Positions 16,893 through 25,239 of a DNA stretch of 64,000 nt are shown in pieces. Positions within the stretch are counted from its first letter, which is position 1. Every line of letters starts with the position of its first letter. The position numbers were made by a program, and so were the translations under genes. Source of the stretch: Pollutimonas sp963712655 (GTDB lineage Bacteria > Pseudomonadota > Gammaproteobacteria > Burkholderiales > Burkholderiaceae_B); contig CAVQIT010000009.1 in assembly GCA_963712655.1 (NCBI GenBank), positions 372,001 through 436,000 on the forward strand. Direction: 5' to 3'. A model generated the notes under the pieces. The model saw nothing but the letters and a program-made list of their open reading frames with translations. It searched no databases and was not told the origin of the DNA.

Positions 16893-17906
16893 ATGGAAGC
16901 GAAATCATCGAACAACCATTACCGCAATACGCGCCGCAAACTGTTGCTGGGCACGGCGGCGCTGAGCCTGGGCGGCGGCATATTGCCGGCGGCGGGCGCA
17001 TGGGCCGCGGAAAAGTATCCATCCCGGCCCGTACGTTTCGTCATTCCGTTTCCTCCCGGAACGGGCACGGACAATGCGGCGCGCATGTTCGCCAAAGCGT
17101 TTACCGAGAAGACGGGCCAGCAAGTCGTCGTTGAAAACAAACCGGGCGGCAACGGTTTCATTGCGGTGAGCGCCGTGCTGAACAGCCCCTCGGACGGCTA
17201 CACCGTGTTTATCGGCAGCAACTCCACCTTGTCCACCAATGCGGCGGTTTTCAAGAAAATTCCGTATGACCCGATAAAAGACTTCACCCCCATAAGCGTG
17301 ATGATCCAGGGCCCATGCCTGGTCGTGGTGCCTAAAAACTCTCCGTTCAAGACGTTGCAGGATTTGGCCGCCGCCGCCAAACAACGGCCCGAAGCGCTCA
17401 ACTATGGCAGCGGATCGATGTCATATACCTTGAATACAGAATGGCTGAACCAGATGCTGGGCATCAAGGCCACGTCTATTCCGTATAAAGGCGCCAATGA
17501 AGCCTTGTTGGCGGCGATCAGCGGAGAAGTGGATTACGCGGTGGTGGATTCGACCAGCGGGACGCCGCAGGTGATGAGCGGCCAGGTGCGCGCCCTGGTT
17601 TATTCGGGAGAAACCCGCTCCAAATCGCTGCCCGATGTACCCACTTCCGCCGAGGCGGGCGTACAAGGATATCTGGCCTACAATTGGGTTGCGGCAGCCG
17701 TGGCCAGCGATACGCCGCCGGAAATCGTCGCCGCCGTACGTGGAATTTTCCAGGGGCTGGCGAACAATGCGGGTTTGCAAAAATATTACGAAACCCAGAC
17801 CTCCTCTCTTATTTTGTCCAGTCCGGAAAAAATGTCGAGCTACCAGAAGGATGAAATTACGCGCTGGACGGCATTGATGAAGCAGGTCGGCATTCAGGCG
17901 CAGTAA
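16893..17906 (+). CDS. Bug/TctC-family periplasmic receptor with Tat-like leader
   Basis: 337 residues. The leader has RRKLLLGTAALSLGG followed by an AWA cleavage region, closer to a twin-arginine signal than a simple Sec one. The mature protein has the Bug pattern YPSRPVRFVIPFPPGTGTD and QQVVVENKPGGNG. It follows the acyl-CoA dehydrogenase by 18 bases with AGGAG upstream, so it belongs to the catabolic operon and probably binds the acid degraded by it. Confidence 0.9.
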   Translation: MEAKSSNNHYRNTRRKLLLGTAALSLGGGILPAAGAWAAEKYPSRPVRFVIPFPPGTGTDNAARMFAKAFTEKTGQQVVVENKPGGNGFIAVSAVLNSPSDGYTVFIGSNSTLSTNAAVFKKIPYDPIKDFTPISVMIQGPCLVVVPKNSPFKTLQDLAAAAKQRPEALNYGSGSMSYTLNTEWLNQMLGIKATSIPYKGANEALLAAISGEVDYAVVDSTSGTPQVMSGQVRALVYSGETRSKSLPDVPTSAEAGVQGYLAYNWVAAAVASDTPPEIVAAVRGIFQGLANNAGLQKYYETQTSSLILSSPEKMSSYQKDEITRWTALMKQVGIQAQ

Positions 17907-17962
17907 AATCGCCGGCGAGGGGCGCGTCCGCAGCTTCTTTTTCTTGCCATGGGTTGTAGCCA

Positions 17963-18709
17963 GTGAATCAATCTGTTATTAAAACAGCCGGCCGGGTGTT
18001 CGATGTACTGGAATACATGCGCGAGGTGCGCAGGCCTGTCACTGTGCGTGAAATTGCCGAGCATTTCAGCTACCCCTTGTCCAGCGCCCAGGTGCTGCTG
18101 AAAAGCATATCCACCCTGGGCTACCTGCGCTACGACAACAAGAAGCGCGCTTACAGCGCCACGCCGCGGCTGGCCGCGCTGGGGGAATGGGTAGCCGAAA
18201 GCATGGTGGCCAGCGGCGTGAGCTTCGCCGTACTGGAGCAACTGGCCAGGGAAACCGGGCTGACCGCCATCCTGGCGGTTGAAAATGACATCTATGCGCA
18301 ATACACGCATGTGGTCATGGGAACCGGCCGCAAGCGCTTCCATGTTCAGCCGGGCACGCGCCGCCTGCTTTGCATGTCAGGCCTGGGCTGGGCCTTGCTT
18401 GCCCCGCATAACGACGAATACATCGACCGCATGATCCTGCGCTCGAATACCCGCCTGAGCGCGGGGGGACAGCAGGTGCAGCCCGAGGAAGTCTGGGAGC
18501 ATATCCGTGAAACACGCCGGAACGGCCACTCGTTTTCACGCAATGTGGTCACCCCTGGGATAGGCATTATCGGCCTGTCCACGGTGCAGGACAGCGTCAA
18601 CGCCACCTTTGGCGTAGGCCTTGGCGGCAGCCTTGTCGATCTGGAAAAAAACGAAGCCCTGCTGGTCGGCATACTGCGCGAGGCCATCTCGCCGCTGGGT
18701 ACTCTATGA
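17963..18709 (+). CDS. IclR-family transcriptional regulator
   Basis: 248 residues from a GTG start. An N-terminal winged helix-turn-helix (residues 8-65: RVFDVLEYMRE, then TVREIAEHFSYPLSSAQVLL) is followed by the IclR effector domain (about 80-245, with ISTVQDS-like FGLST replaced by GIIGLSTVQDS). Such proteins bind small carboxylic or aromatic effectors. As the last gene of the catabolic block it is the likely regulator of it; the target site is unproved. Confidence 0.9.
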   Translation: MNQSVIKTAGRVFDVLEYMREVRRPVTVREIAEHFSYPLSSAQVLLKSISTLGYLRYDNKKRAYSATPRLAALGEWVAESMVASGVSFAVLEQLARETGLTAILAVENDIYAQYTHVVMGTGRKRFHVQPGTRRLLCMSGLGWALLAPHNDEYIDRMILRSNTRLSAGGQQVQPEEVWEHIRETRRNGHSFSRNVVTPGIGIIGLSTVQDSVNATFGVGLGGSLVDLEKNEALLVGILREAISPLGTL

Positions 18710-18789
18710 ACACTGCCCGGCGCACCTACCCAGCCACTGCCTTTCGGTAGATAATGACACCTACCGCATAAGCAACAAAAGGGATCATC

Positions 18790-21009
18790 ATGAACTGGAG
18801 AGCCTGGCGCCGTCAGTGGCTGACCGAACCTTTGTACCGCATGGCGCGAGACACCATGCCTACCCTTTCGCCGACCGAACAGCAAGCCATCGAAGCCGGC
18901 GATGTGTGGTGGGATGCGCAACTCTTTTCAGGCAAGCCCGATTGGCGCAGCCTCGTCAATGTAAAGCCGGTCATCCTTACCCCGGACGAACAGGCCTTTA
19001 TCGACGGGTCGGTCGCCCAAGTATGCCGCATGCTCAACGACTGGGAAATCACCTGGATGCAGGGCGACTTGCCGGCCGACGTATGGGCCTTCCTGAAACA
19101 ACACGGTTTCTTCGGCATGATCATCCCCAAGGAGTACGGCGGATTGGGCTTCTCGCCCTATGCCCATTCCGAAGTGGTGCGCCGGATATCCGTGCGTTCG
19201 GTTACCGCCGCCGTCACCGTCATGGTTCCCAATTCTCTGGGGCCAGGCGAACTCCTGATGCAATTCGGCACACCGGAGCAGCGCCAGTATTGGCTGCCGC
19301 GCCTGGCCCGCGGCGAAGAAATTCCATGCTTCGGCCTGACCAGTCCCGAGGCCGGCTCCGACGCGGCGGCCATGACCGACACCGGCGTGATCTGCCGGCG
19401 GGATATCGATGGCGTCGACACGCTGGGCATTCTTCTTAATTGGCGCAAACGCTACATAACGCTCAGCCCTGTCGCGACGGTGCTGGGCCTGGCATTCAAG
19501 CTGTCCGACCCTGAAGGCCTGGTCGGCGACAAGCGGGAATTGGGCATTTCCGTGGCGCTGGTGCCCACGAACTTGCCTGGCGTCACCACGGGGCGGCGTC
19601 ATCTGCCCGCCATGCAGGCTTTCCAGAACGGGCCTACCGAAGGCGCCGATGTCTTCGTGCCGCTGGATGCATTGATAGGCGGAATAGGGCAGGCCGGGCA
19701 AGGCTGGCAGATGCTGATGAGCGCGCTGGCCGCCGGCCGGGGCATTTCCCTGCCTTCCCTGTCGGCGGCCGCTTGCGTGTTTACCGCCCATGTGTCGGGC
19801 GCCTATGCCCGCGTTCGCACGCAGTTCGGCATACCTGTGGGCAAGTTCGAGGGCGTGCAGGAAAAGCTTGGCCGGCTGGCCGCCAATGCCTATCTGGTCG
19901 AAGCCGCGCGCCGCTTTACGTGCGCGGGTTTGCAGCTAGGGTACAAACCATCCGTGGTGTCGGCCATCATGAAACTGCATGCCACCGAGCGCATGCGGCA
20001 ATCGGTCAACGATGCCATGGATGTGCATGCGGGCAAGGCGGTGATCGACGGCCCAAGCAATTATCTGGGCAATTTATATCGGGCTGTTCCGGTGGCCATT
20101 ACGGTAGAGGGCGCCAATATTCTGACCCGCAGCCTTATCGTGTTCGGCCAGGGCGCCATCCGGGCTCATCCCTATCTGATGAAAGAAGTGACGGCGCTGG
20201 GCAATAGCGATCAGGTCGCCGGCGAAGACGCTTTCGATGCGGTCATCTGGAAGCATCTGGCTCATAGTTCGAAGAACGCCCTGAGGGCTATCGGCCAGGC
20301 CTGGACGGCAGGCCGTTTTTCGAGCGCTCCTTCGGGGGTGGGGCCGGCCGCTCCTTATTATCGCAGCCTGAATCGTTATTCGGCGGCGTTTGCGCTGGTG
20401 TCCGAAGTGGCCTTGCTGACGCTGGGCGGCTCGCTCAAGCGCAAGGAGATGTTGTCCGCGCGCCTGGGCGATGTATTGGCGGAATTGTATTTACTGACGG
20501 CGGTGCTCAAGCGCTGGCAGGACGAAGGCCGGCACGAATCCGATTTGCCGCTGGTCGCATACTGCGCCCGGCAGGGGTTTGCCACTATCGAGAAGCGCCT
20601 GGACGATGTGTTGCTTAACTTGCCCATGCGTAGCGCCGCATGGGTCTTGCGGGCTTTGCTGCTGCCTCCGGGCACGCGAGCGGAGCCGCCGTCTGACCAG
20701 GCCGCCGCACTGTGCGCCGATATCTTGCTCGAACCGTCCGATACGCGCGACCGGCTTGTCGGCGCGGTATGGGACGGTCACGATAGTCCCAGTGTCGAGC
20801 AACTGGAACGCGCTTTCGAGCTGGCTGTCGAGGTTCAGCCTATTCTCGACCGCATCAAGCATGCCGGCTTGAAGGATTGGCGCTTGGCTCATGCCAGCGG
20901 CGCCATTACCGATGCCCAGGCAAGTTCGCTGGAGGCGGCCGAAAAAGCGGTGGCGGCGGTTATCGAGGTCGACGACTTCGCGCCCGGCGAGTTCGATCGC
21001 CGGCCCTAG
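18790..21009 (+). CDS. FadE-like long acyl-CoA dehydrogenase
   Basis: 739 residues, in the FadE/YafH class with a C-terminal DUF1974 extension. The dehydrogenase core includes FFGMIIPKEYGGLGFSPYAH, CFGLTSPEAGSDAAAMTD and AITVEGANILTRSLIVFGQG, with the catalytic glutamate in VEGAN. Enteric FadE (about 814 residues) begins with membrane segments; this protein begins directly with a soluble region (WRAWRRQWLTEPLYR), as in many beta-proteobacterial homologues. It catalyses the first step of fatty acid beta-oxidation. The preceding intergenic gap is 80 bases. Its stop is four bases from the tip of repeat element copy 2. Confidence 0.9.
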   Translation: MNWRAWRRQWLTEPLYRMARDTMPTLSPTEQQAIEAGDVWWDAQLFSGKPDWRSLVNVKPVILTPDEQAFIDGSVAQVCRMLNDWEITWMQGDLPADVWAFLKQHGFFGMIIPKEYGGLGFSPYAHSEVVRRISVRSVTAAVTVMVPNSLGPGELLMQFGTPEQRQYWLPRLARGEEIPCFGLTSPEAGSDAAAMTDTGVICRRDIDGVDTLGILLNWRKRYITLSPVATVLGLAFKLSDPEGLVGDKRELGISVALVPTNLPGVTTGRRHLPAMQAFQNGPTEGADVFVPLDALIGGIGQAGQGWQMLMSALAAGRGISLPSLSAAACVFTAHVSGAYARVRTQFGIPVGKFEGVQEKLGRLAANAYLVEAARRFTCAGLQLGYKPSVVSAIMKLHATERMRQSVNDAMDVHAGKAVIDGPSNYLGNLYRAVPVAITVEGANILTRSLIVFGQGAIRAHPYLMKEVTALGNSDQVAGEDAFDAVIWKHLAHSSKNALRAIGQAWTAGRFSSAPSGVGPAAPYYRSLNRYSAAFALVSEVALLTLGGSLKRKEMLSARLGDVLAELYLLTAVLKRWQDEGRHESDLPLVAYCARQGFATIEKRLDDVLLNLPMRSAAWVLRALLLPPGTRAEPPSDQAAALCADILLEPSDTRDRLVGAVWDGHDSPSVEQLERAFELAVEVQPILDRIKHAGLKDWRLAHASGAITDAQASSLEAAEKAVAAVIEVDDFAPGEFDRRP

Positions 21010-21088
21010 GCCGAATGGCGCTTATTTAGGCGGCTGCGGACTGCCATGGCACGGGATAGCGATGTGATTGCCTGGGGTGGTGTGAGCC

Positions 21089-21220
21089 AAGGTGTCACGG
21101 CGTTTGAGCCGTTTGCTGGCGGGGTTCGTATTGGTTGCTGGCGATGTTCGTATTGTCTACTGGCAGGGTGCGTATTGGTTGCCAGCGGTGTGCGTATTGT
21201 TTGCTGTCGGTGATCGTATT
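21089..21220. repeat. Exact-length 22-bp tandem repeats, left end of element copy 2
   Basis: Five consecutive units of exactly 22 bp begin at 21111, 21133, 21155, 21177 and 21199, each ending CGTATT and most containing TTGCTGGCG. A divergent sixth unit occupies 21089-21110. No spacers separate them, so this is not a CRISPR array; the form resembles iterons or arrayed protein-binding sites. Confidence 0.85.
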
Positions 21221-21229
21221 TCTAGTGCC

Positions 21230-21429
21230 GTCCGTCGGGGGTAAGGCCAGTGGGAGCCAGCCCGGTCGGCCGGTCAGGCGCCCACAGCGCCTGACACCGC
21301 ACGCTAATCTCGTCCGGCGGCCGCTGCCTGCTGAAGTTCTTTTCGGTCGCCTCGGCGGCACGCCTCCCTACGATTCCACTTGCTCGGCCTCCAACGGGCT
21401 GGCTCCCACTGGTCTTACCCCCGACGGAC
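21230..21429. repeat. Long stem 2A of element copy 2 (35-nt arms)
   Basis: Arms 21230-21264 and 21395-21429 pair at 34 of 35 positions. Relative to stem 1A, four inner positions are changed and all four are compensated in the other arm. The loop keeps TCAGGCGC/GCGCCTGA with a different apex (CCACA). Confidence 0.85.
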
Positions 21430-21523
21430 TCCGGTGTCTTGTGGCCACGGTTGCCGGGACGGCTCGGATTCTTGCGCTTCGTTGGCTACAGGTTTTAGGG
21501 TCGAAAGAGTTTGCGGTGCCCGG

Positions 21524-21557
21524 CTCTCTCGCCCCTGCACGGAGCGAAAGAGCCGTA
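21524..21557. repeat. Inner hairpin (left) of element copy 2
   Basis: Arms GGCTCTCTCGCCCC and GGAGCGAAAGAGCC are complementary at most positions with a short loop (TGCAC). It corresponds to the hairpin at 4138-4170 in copy 1. Confidence 0.65.
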
Positions 21558-21929
21558 CGCGATTGCCATAATGTGGAGGGTGTTTTCGTGCGCTGATCAG
21601 GTCACGCAAGTGGGAGTTCGGACATGCATCGGCCGCGCGCTCCGCATCGAAAAAAAGCGGCTGAAATGCCAGAACACAAAAATTTTGACACTCCCCTGCC
21701 CAATGATTTCGTGGCTGCTGTATCCCTTGATACGCTCACCCCCGCCTTCCAAAATCTGTGTAAGGTACTCACGGCCTCTGATCACAGCCCCCAGGCCCGT
21801 GATCACCTTGCACGGCAAGATCTGCGAGATTGTCCGTAATCCTGTCGAATCGACAGCCCCCGTCGCATGCCCAATATTGATTGCAATCGCGTCGACTCTA
21901 CAGCCACCATCGCATGCCCAACCGCGTAA

Positions 21930-21967
21930 GGCTATTTTCGGCCCACCGTAGGGGCCGGAAATTGCCG
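21930..21967. repeat. Inner hairpin (right) of element copy 2
   Basis: Arms GGCTATTTTCGGCC and GGCCGGAAATTGCC pair with about two mismatches around the loop. It corresponds to the hairpin at 3798-3834 in copy 1, read on the other strand. Confidence 0.65.
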
Positions 21968-22057
21968 GGCACTGTAACGTCTTCGATCAGCAAACACACG
22001 ATCTCACGAGCGCAAGAACCCAGATCGTGCCAGCGCCCGTGTTTGAGACACACCAGA

Positions 22058-22256
22058 GTCCGTCGGGGGTAAGGCCTGTGGAGTCCAGCCCGTCGGAGGC
22101 CGAGCAAGCGGAAACGAAGGGAGGCGTGCCGCGCAGGCCGTCAAGAAGAACGCAACCAGGCAGCGGCCGCCGGACGAGCTTAGCGCGCGGTGTCAGGCGC
22201 GCAGGCGCCTGAACGGCCGACCGGGCTGGACGCCACAGGCCTTACCCCCGATGGAC
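22058..22256. repeat. Long stem 2A' of element copy 2 (35-nt arms)
   Basis: Arms 22058-22092 and 22222-22256 pair at 33 of 35 positions. The loop again contains the TCAGGCGC/GCGCCTGA sub-hairpin. Confidence 0.85.
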
Positions 22257-22262
22257 GGCATT

Positions 22263-22480
22263 AGAAATACGAACTCCATCAGTAAATACAAACACCGCCC
22301 ACAAACAGTACGAATCTCGCCAGCAGACGATTCAAGCGATCACAGGCAAGATGAACCCGTCGGCAAACAATACAAACATCACCAGCAAACAATACGAATA
22401 CCGCCAACAGACGAAATACGAACCCCGCCAACAGACGACTCAAGCGTCGCGGGCAATACGAACCTCATCAGCAAAACAGC
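22263..22480. repeat. Degenerate 22-bp tandem repeats, right end of element copy 2
   Basis: A run of about nine units of 21-23 bp with the consensus AATACGAAC-N-CCGCCANCA, interrupted by a more divergent stretch around 22330-22365. It is the reverse complement of the left array of copy 1. Confidence 0.7.
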
Positions 22481-22628
22481 AAAAGACCCAAACTCCCCCC
22501 TGTTCAGCCAACATCTTGGCATCGCCTCTGCTGGCACAACTGCGCTAAATAAGCACCATTTGTCCCAGGCCGGGCAAGCCCTCGGGGCCAAGCCGGCCCG
22601 CAGTCACCGCATATAAAGCGGGGCGGTC

Positions 22629-23024
22629 TTAATCGCTGCGTCCCTTGCGCTGGATCAATTCGATCTTGTAGCCGTCCGGGTCCTCTACAAAGGCAATGAC
22701 AGTTTTGCCGTGCTTCATGGGGCCGGCTTCGCGCGTTACGTTGCCGCCCTTTTCCTTGATGCGGGCACAGGCGTCATACGCATTGTCGACTTCCAGAGCG
22801 ATGTGGCCATAGCCATTACCCAGCTCATACTTCGGGGTGTCCCAGTTGTGGGTCAGTTCAATCACGGCGCCTTCGCTTTCGTCCTGGTAGCCAACAAAGG
22901 CCAGGGTGAATTTGCCATCGGGGTAATCCTGGCGGCGCAGCAATTTCATTCCCAGAACATCGGTGTAAAACATCAGGGATCGGTCCAAGTCGCCGACACG
23001 CAGCATGGTATGTAGTAAACGCAA
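22629..23024 (-). CDS. gloA: Lactoylglutathione lyase (glyoxalase I)
   Basis: 131 residues. One glyoxalase (VOC) domain with the family motifs LHTMLRVGDLDRSLMFYTDV, GMKLLRRQDYP, NGYGHIALEVD and FVEDPDGYKIELIQ, the last carrying a metal-binding Glu. It isomerises the methylglyoxal-glutathione hemithioacetal to S-lactoylglutathione. The start is a TTG at 23024 with AGGAGA upstream; an internal ATG would remove the conserved first strand. It lies 69 bases from repeat element copy 2. Confidence 0.93.
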   Translation of the reverse strand: MRLLHTMLRVGDLDRSLMFYTDVLGMKLLRRQDYPDGKFTLAFVGYQDESEGAVIELTHNWDTPKYELGNGYGHIALEVDNAYDACARIKEKGGNVTREAGPMKHGKTVIAFVEDPDGYKIELIQRKGRSD

Positions 23025-23047
23025 CAGAGTTCTCCTAGGCGGTGGTT

Positions 23048-23108
23048 CGAATAGCGGTGCAGGATTTCGAATAGCGGTGCAGGATTTCAGAATAGCGGTG
23101 CAGGATTT
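23048..23108. repeat. Three tandem copies of a 20-bp repeat
   Basis: Units at 23048-23067 and 23068-23087 are identical (CGAATAGCGG then TGCAGGATTT), and a third at 23088-23108 has one extra base. They lie between the stop of the YgjP-like gene and the ribosome site of gloA. Confidence 0.85.
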
Positions 23109-23980
23109 CAGATCAGCGGCAATGAAGCGGGATCGTGCTGGCGCAGGGCATTGCGCGATGCTTCGAAGCCGGGCAGTATCAGCCCGACTTCACGCCAGAA
23201 ATCCTTGCTGTGGTTCATTTCCCGCAAATGCGCCAGTTCATGGGCGATCACATAATCGATGATAGCGTGTTCGAAGTGTATCAGCCGCCAGTTCAGCATG
23301 ATATTGCCGTCGCTGCTGCATGACCCCCATCGCGTGGCGGCCGACGACAGCCGCCAGCGGCGGATTTTCAGTTGATTGGCATCCAGGAAATGCCGCAGGC
23401 GCTGGCCGAACCAGGCCTGGGCCTGTTGCTGCAGCCACGAATGGACGCTGTCGCGCACCCGGCCGCGGTTGGCGTCGGCCGGCAGCGCCAGGCTAAGCAC
23501 ATCGCCGTGATCGGGCGCAAAGGGCGCGCCCTGGAATTCCGGCGTTTTCCGCATGCCGTCCAGGTTCAGGACGATGCGCTTGCCCAAATAGGGAATGGTG
23601 CCGCCGTTTTGCCATAGCGTATCGGCGGTGGCCAGATGCTGCTGGCGTGCCTGCCGAATACGCAGCTTTTCCAGTATCCATGGCGCTTTTTCGATGATGG
23701 TGGCGTCGATCTGGCCCAGCGTGACCCAATTGGGCGCCGTGATCTGCAGGCCATCGTCGTTGATGGCCAGGCCTATGCTTTTGCGCCGCGACCGCCGCAA
23801 TACAAAACCTATGGACTGTTGCGCGGTCTGTACTTCGCGCCAGCGGGCGCCGTGAGGCAGGGCGGGTGGGCAAAGCGTGGCGATGGCATTCCCGGCTGCT
23901 TTGGGCGGGGGCGCGGGCTGCGGCGCGGGGTCTGGCGCCGGTGTGTCGGAAAACAGTTCGAATTGCTCAGGCCAGCCCAT
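23108..23980 (-). CDS. YgjP-like metal-dependent hydrolase (DUF45)
   Basis: 290 residues. The C-terminal half has the zinc motif DYVIAHELAHLREMNHSKDF, in which HELAH and a downstream His and Glu give a zincin-like site, and the typical SSAATRWGSCSSDGNIMLN upstream. The first 40 residues are proline-rich and variable. DUF45 proteins are WSS1/SprT-like in fold; the E. coli homologue has no settled role. The 3' end of this gene touches a 20-bp tandem repeat. Its 5' end overlaps plsC by 14 bases, so the two are probably translated together. Confidence 0.88.
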   Translation of the reverse strand: MGWPEQFELFSDTPAPDPAPQPAPPPKAAGNAIATLCPPALPHGARWREVQTAQQSIGFVLRRSRRKSIGLAINDDGLQITAPNWVTLGQIDATIIEKAPWILEKLRIRQARQQHLATADTLWQNGGTIPYLGKRIVLNLDGMRKTPEFQGAPFAPDHGDVLSLALPADANRGRVRDSVHSWLQQQAQAWFGQRLRHFLDANQLKIRRWRLSSAATRWGSCSSDGNIMLNWRLIHFEHAIIDYVIAHELAHLREMNHSKDFWREVGLILPGFEASRNALRQHDPASLPLI

Positions 23981-24695
23981 ATCGCTCGGGATTCAGTACG
24001 CGCATTTCGGCTTCTATCCAGTCCTGGACTTTCTGGTTCACCGTTTCCGCATCCAGGCCGGCGGTTTCGATGAGAGGGCCGATAGATACCGTGATCAGCC
24101 CGGGTTTTTTGATGAAAGCATTGCGCGGCCAGCATTCCCCGGCGTTGTGGGCCACAGGAATAATGGGGGTGTTGGTGCGTGTCGCCAGCAATGCCCCGCC
24201 CAGTTTATAGCGGCCGACCTTGCCGGGCACTATGCGCGTGCCTTCGGGAAACAGGATAGGCCAGCGGCCTTCATTGATGCGCTCCTGGCCGACCTTGACG
24301 ACTTGCTCGAAGGCATCCCGCCCTTTGGCGCGGTCTATCGGGATCATGCGCAACAGGGCCAGGCCCCAGCCGAAGAAGGGAATGCGGTGCAGTTCCCGCT
24401 TGTACACAAAGCACATATCGCGCGGCATATAGGCGATGATGAACATGGTTTCCCATGCGGATTGATGCTTGGACAGCATGATGGCCGGACCGTCCGGAAG
24501 GTTTTCCGCGCCTTTGATCTGCCAGCGTATGCCTAATATGGTCTTGGCGCCCCATATGCCCAGGCGGGGCCAGCCCGTGGTGAGCCTGTAGCGCCAATGC
24601 AGGGGCAGCGGCGCCCATAAGACACAGGCGATCGCATAGGGAATCACGGTGATGATCAGGAAAAGCTGGTAGAGCGTAGCGCGGAGTACTGCCAT
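23967..24695 (-). CDS. plsC: 1-acyl-sn-glycerol-3-phosphate acyltransferase
   Basis: 242 residues from the ATG at 24695, which has GAGGAAT upstream; the open frame to 24737 runs into gmhB. An N-terminal membrane anchor (YQLFLIITVIPYAIACVLW) is followed by the catalytic block SKHQSAWETMF, an HX4E variant of the usual HX4D, and FPEGTRIVPG. It converts lysophosphatidate to phosphatidate at the inner membrane. It sits four bases after gmhB in a run of minus-strand genes (glyQ, glyS, gmhB, plsC, ygjP-like). Confidence 0.92.
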   Translation of the reverse strand: MAVLRATLYQLFLIITVIPYAIACVLWAPLPLHWRYRLTTGWPRLGIWGAKTILGIRWQIKGAENLPDGPAIMLSKHQSAWETMFIIAYMPRDMCFVYKRELHRIPFFGWGLALLRMIPIDRAKGRDAFEQVVKVGQERINEGRWPILFPEGTRIVPGKVGRYKLGGALLATRTNTPIIPVAHNAGECWPRNAFIKKPGLITVSIGPLIETAGLDAETVNQKVQDWIEAEMRVLNPERYGLA

Positions 24696-24699
24696 ATTT

Positions 24700-25239
24700 T
24701 TATTCCTCGGAAAGCCATGAGTCGACGACTGCGGCAAGATTGTCCCTGACTTGAGTGCCTGCCGGCAGCCCGCCGTTATTCAGTGTTTTCTGGCCGTTGC
24801 CGGTAAGCACCAGCCAGGCGGGGCAGCCGGCCGCCGCCGCCGCTTGCAGGTCGCGCGCGGAGTCGCCGGCGGCGGGTACGTTTTTCAGGTTGATATCATA
24901 GCGGCGCGCTATGTCGAGAAACATGCCGGGCTTGGGCTTGCGGCAGGCGCAGCCATCGTCGGGTCCGTGAGGGCATACAAAAATCGCGTCGACGCTGCCG
25001 CCCGCATGGGCGACGTCGCGCCGCAGCTTGGCATGGATGGCATTGAGCGTGTTCATGCTGAACAGCCCGCGCGCCACGCCCGACTGATTGCTGGCGATGA
25101 CTACGCGCCAATTGGCGCGCGAAAGACGCGCTATGGCTTCCAGGCTGCCCGGCAGGGCTATCCATTCATCCGGACTTTTGACAAAGGCCTCGCTGTCCTG
25201 GTTGATGACGCCGTCGCGATCAAGTATGGCAAGTTTCAC
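24700..25239 (-). CDS. gmhB: D-glycero-beta-D-manno-heptose-1,7-bisphosphate 7-phosphatase
   Basis: 179 residues, HAD superfamily. The first motif is LAILDRDGVINQDS, the second VIASNQSGVARG, and the zinc loop CPHGPDDGCACRKPKPG is the GmhB hallmark. It supplies heptose for LPS inner core synthesis. Its start overlaps the glyS stop (ATGA-like, 25236-25239). Confidence 0.93.
   Translation of the reverse strand: MKLAILDRDGVINQDSEAFVKSPDEWIALPGSLEAIARLSRANWRVVIASNQSGVARGLFSMNTLNAIHAKLRRDVAHAGGSVDAIFVCPHGPDDGCACRKPKPGMFLDIARRYDINLKNVPAAGDSARDLQAAAAAGCPAWLVLTGNGQKTLNNGGLPAGTQVRDNLAAVVDSWLSEE

Larger units (their letters stand above)
21014..22560 (-). mobile_element. Large palindromic repeat element, copy 2 (about 1.55 kb, reverse orientation)
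   Basis: Terminal inverted repeats AATGGCGCTTATTTAG at 21014-21029 and its complement at 22545-22560 agree at 15 of 16 positions. The order of parts is that of copy 1 in reverse complement: the right tip of copy 1 (ending GACACCTTGG side) matches the left tip here (CCAAGGTGTC at 21087). Copy 2 is longer because of a fuller 22-bp array and small insertions in the core, including a second copy of a motif ending TCGCATGCCCA near 21900. It sits between the convergent ends of the FadE-like gene and gloA. No coding sequence is supported. Target duplication is not evident. Confidence 0.75.

Noticed and set aside
21089..21220. 22-bp repeats considered as a CRISPR array
   Set aside because: The units abut with no spacers, are degenerate and have no cas genes. 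They are tandem repeats at element tips.
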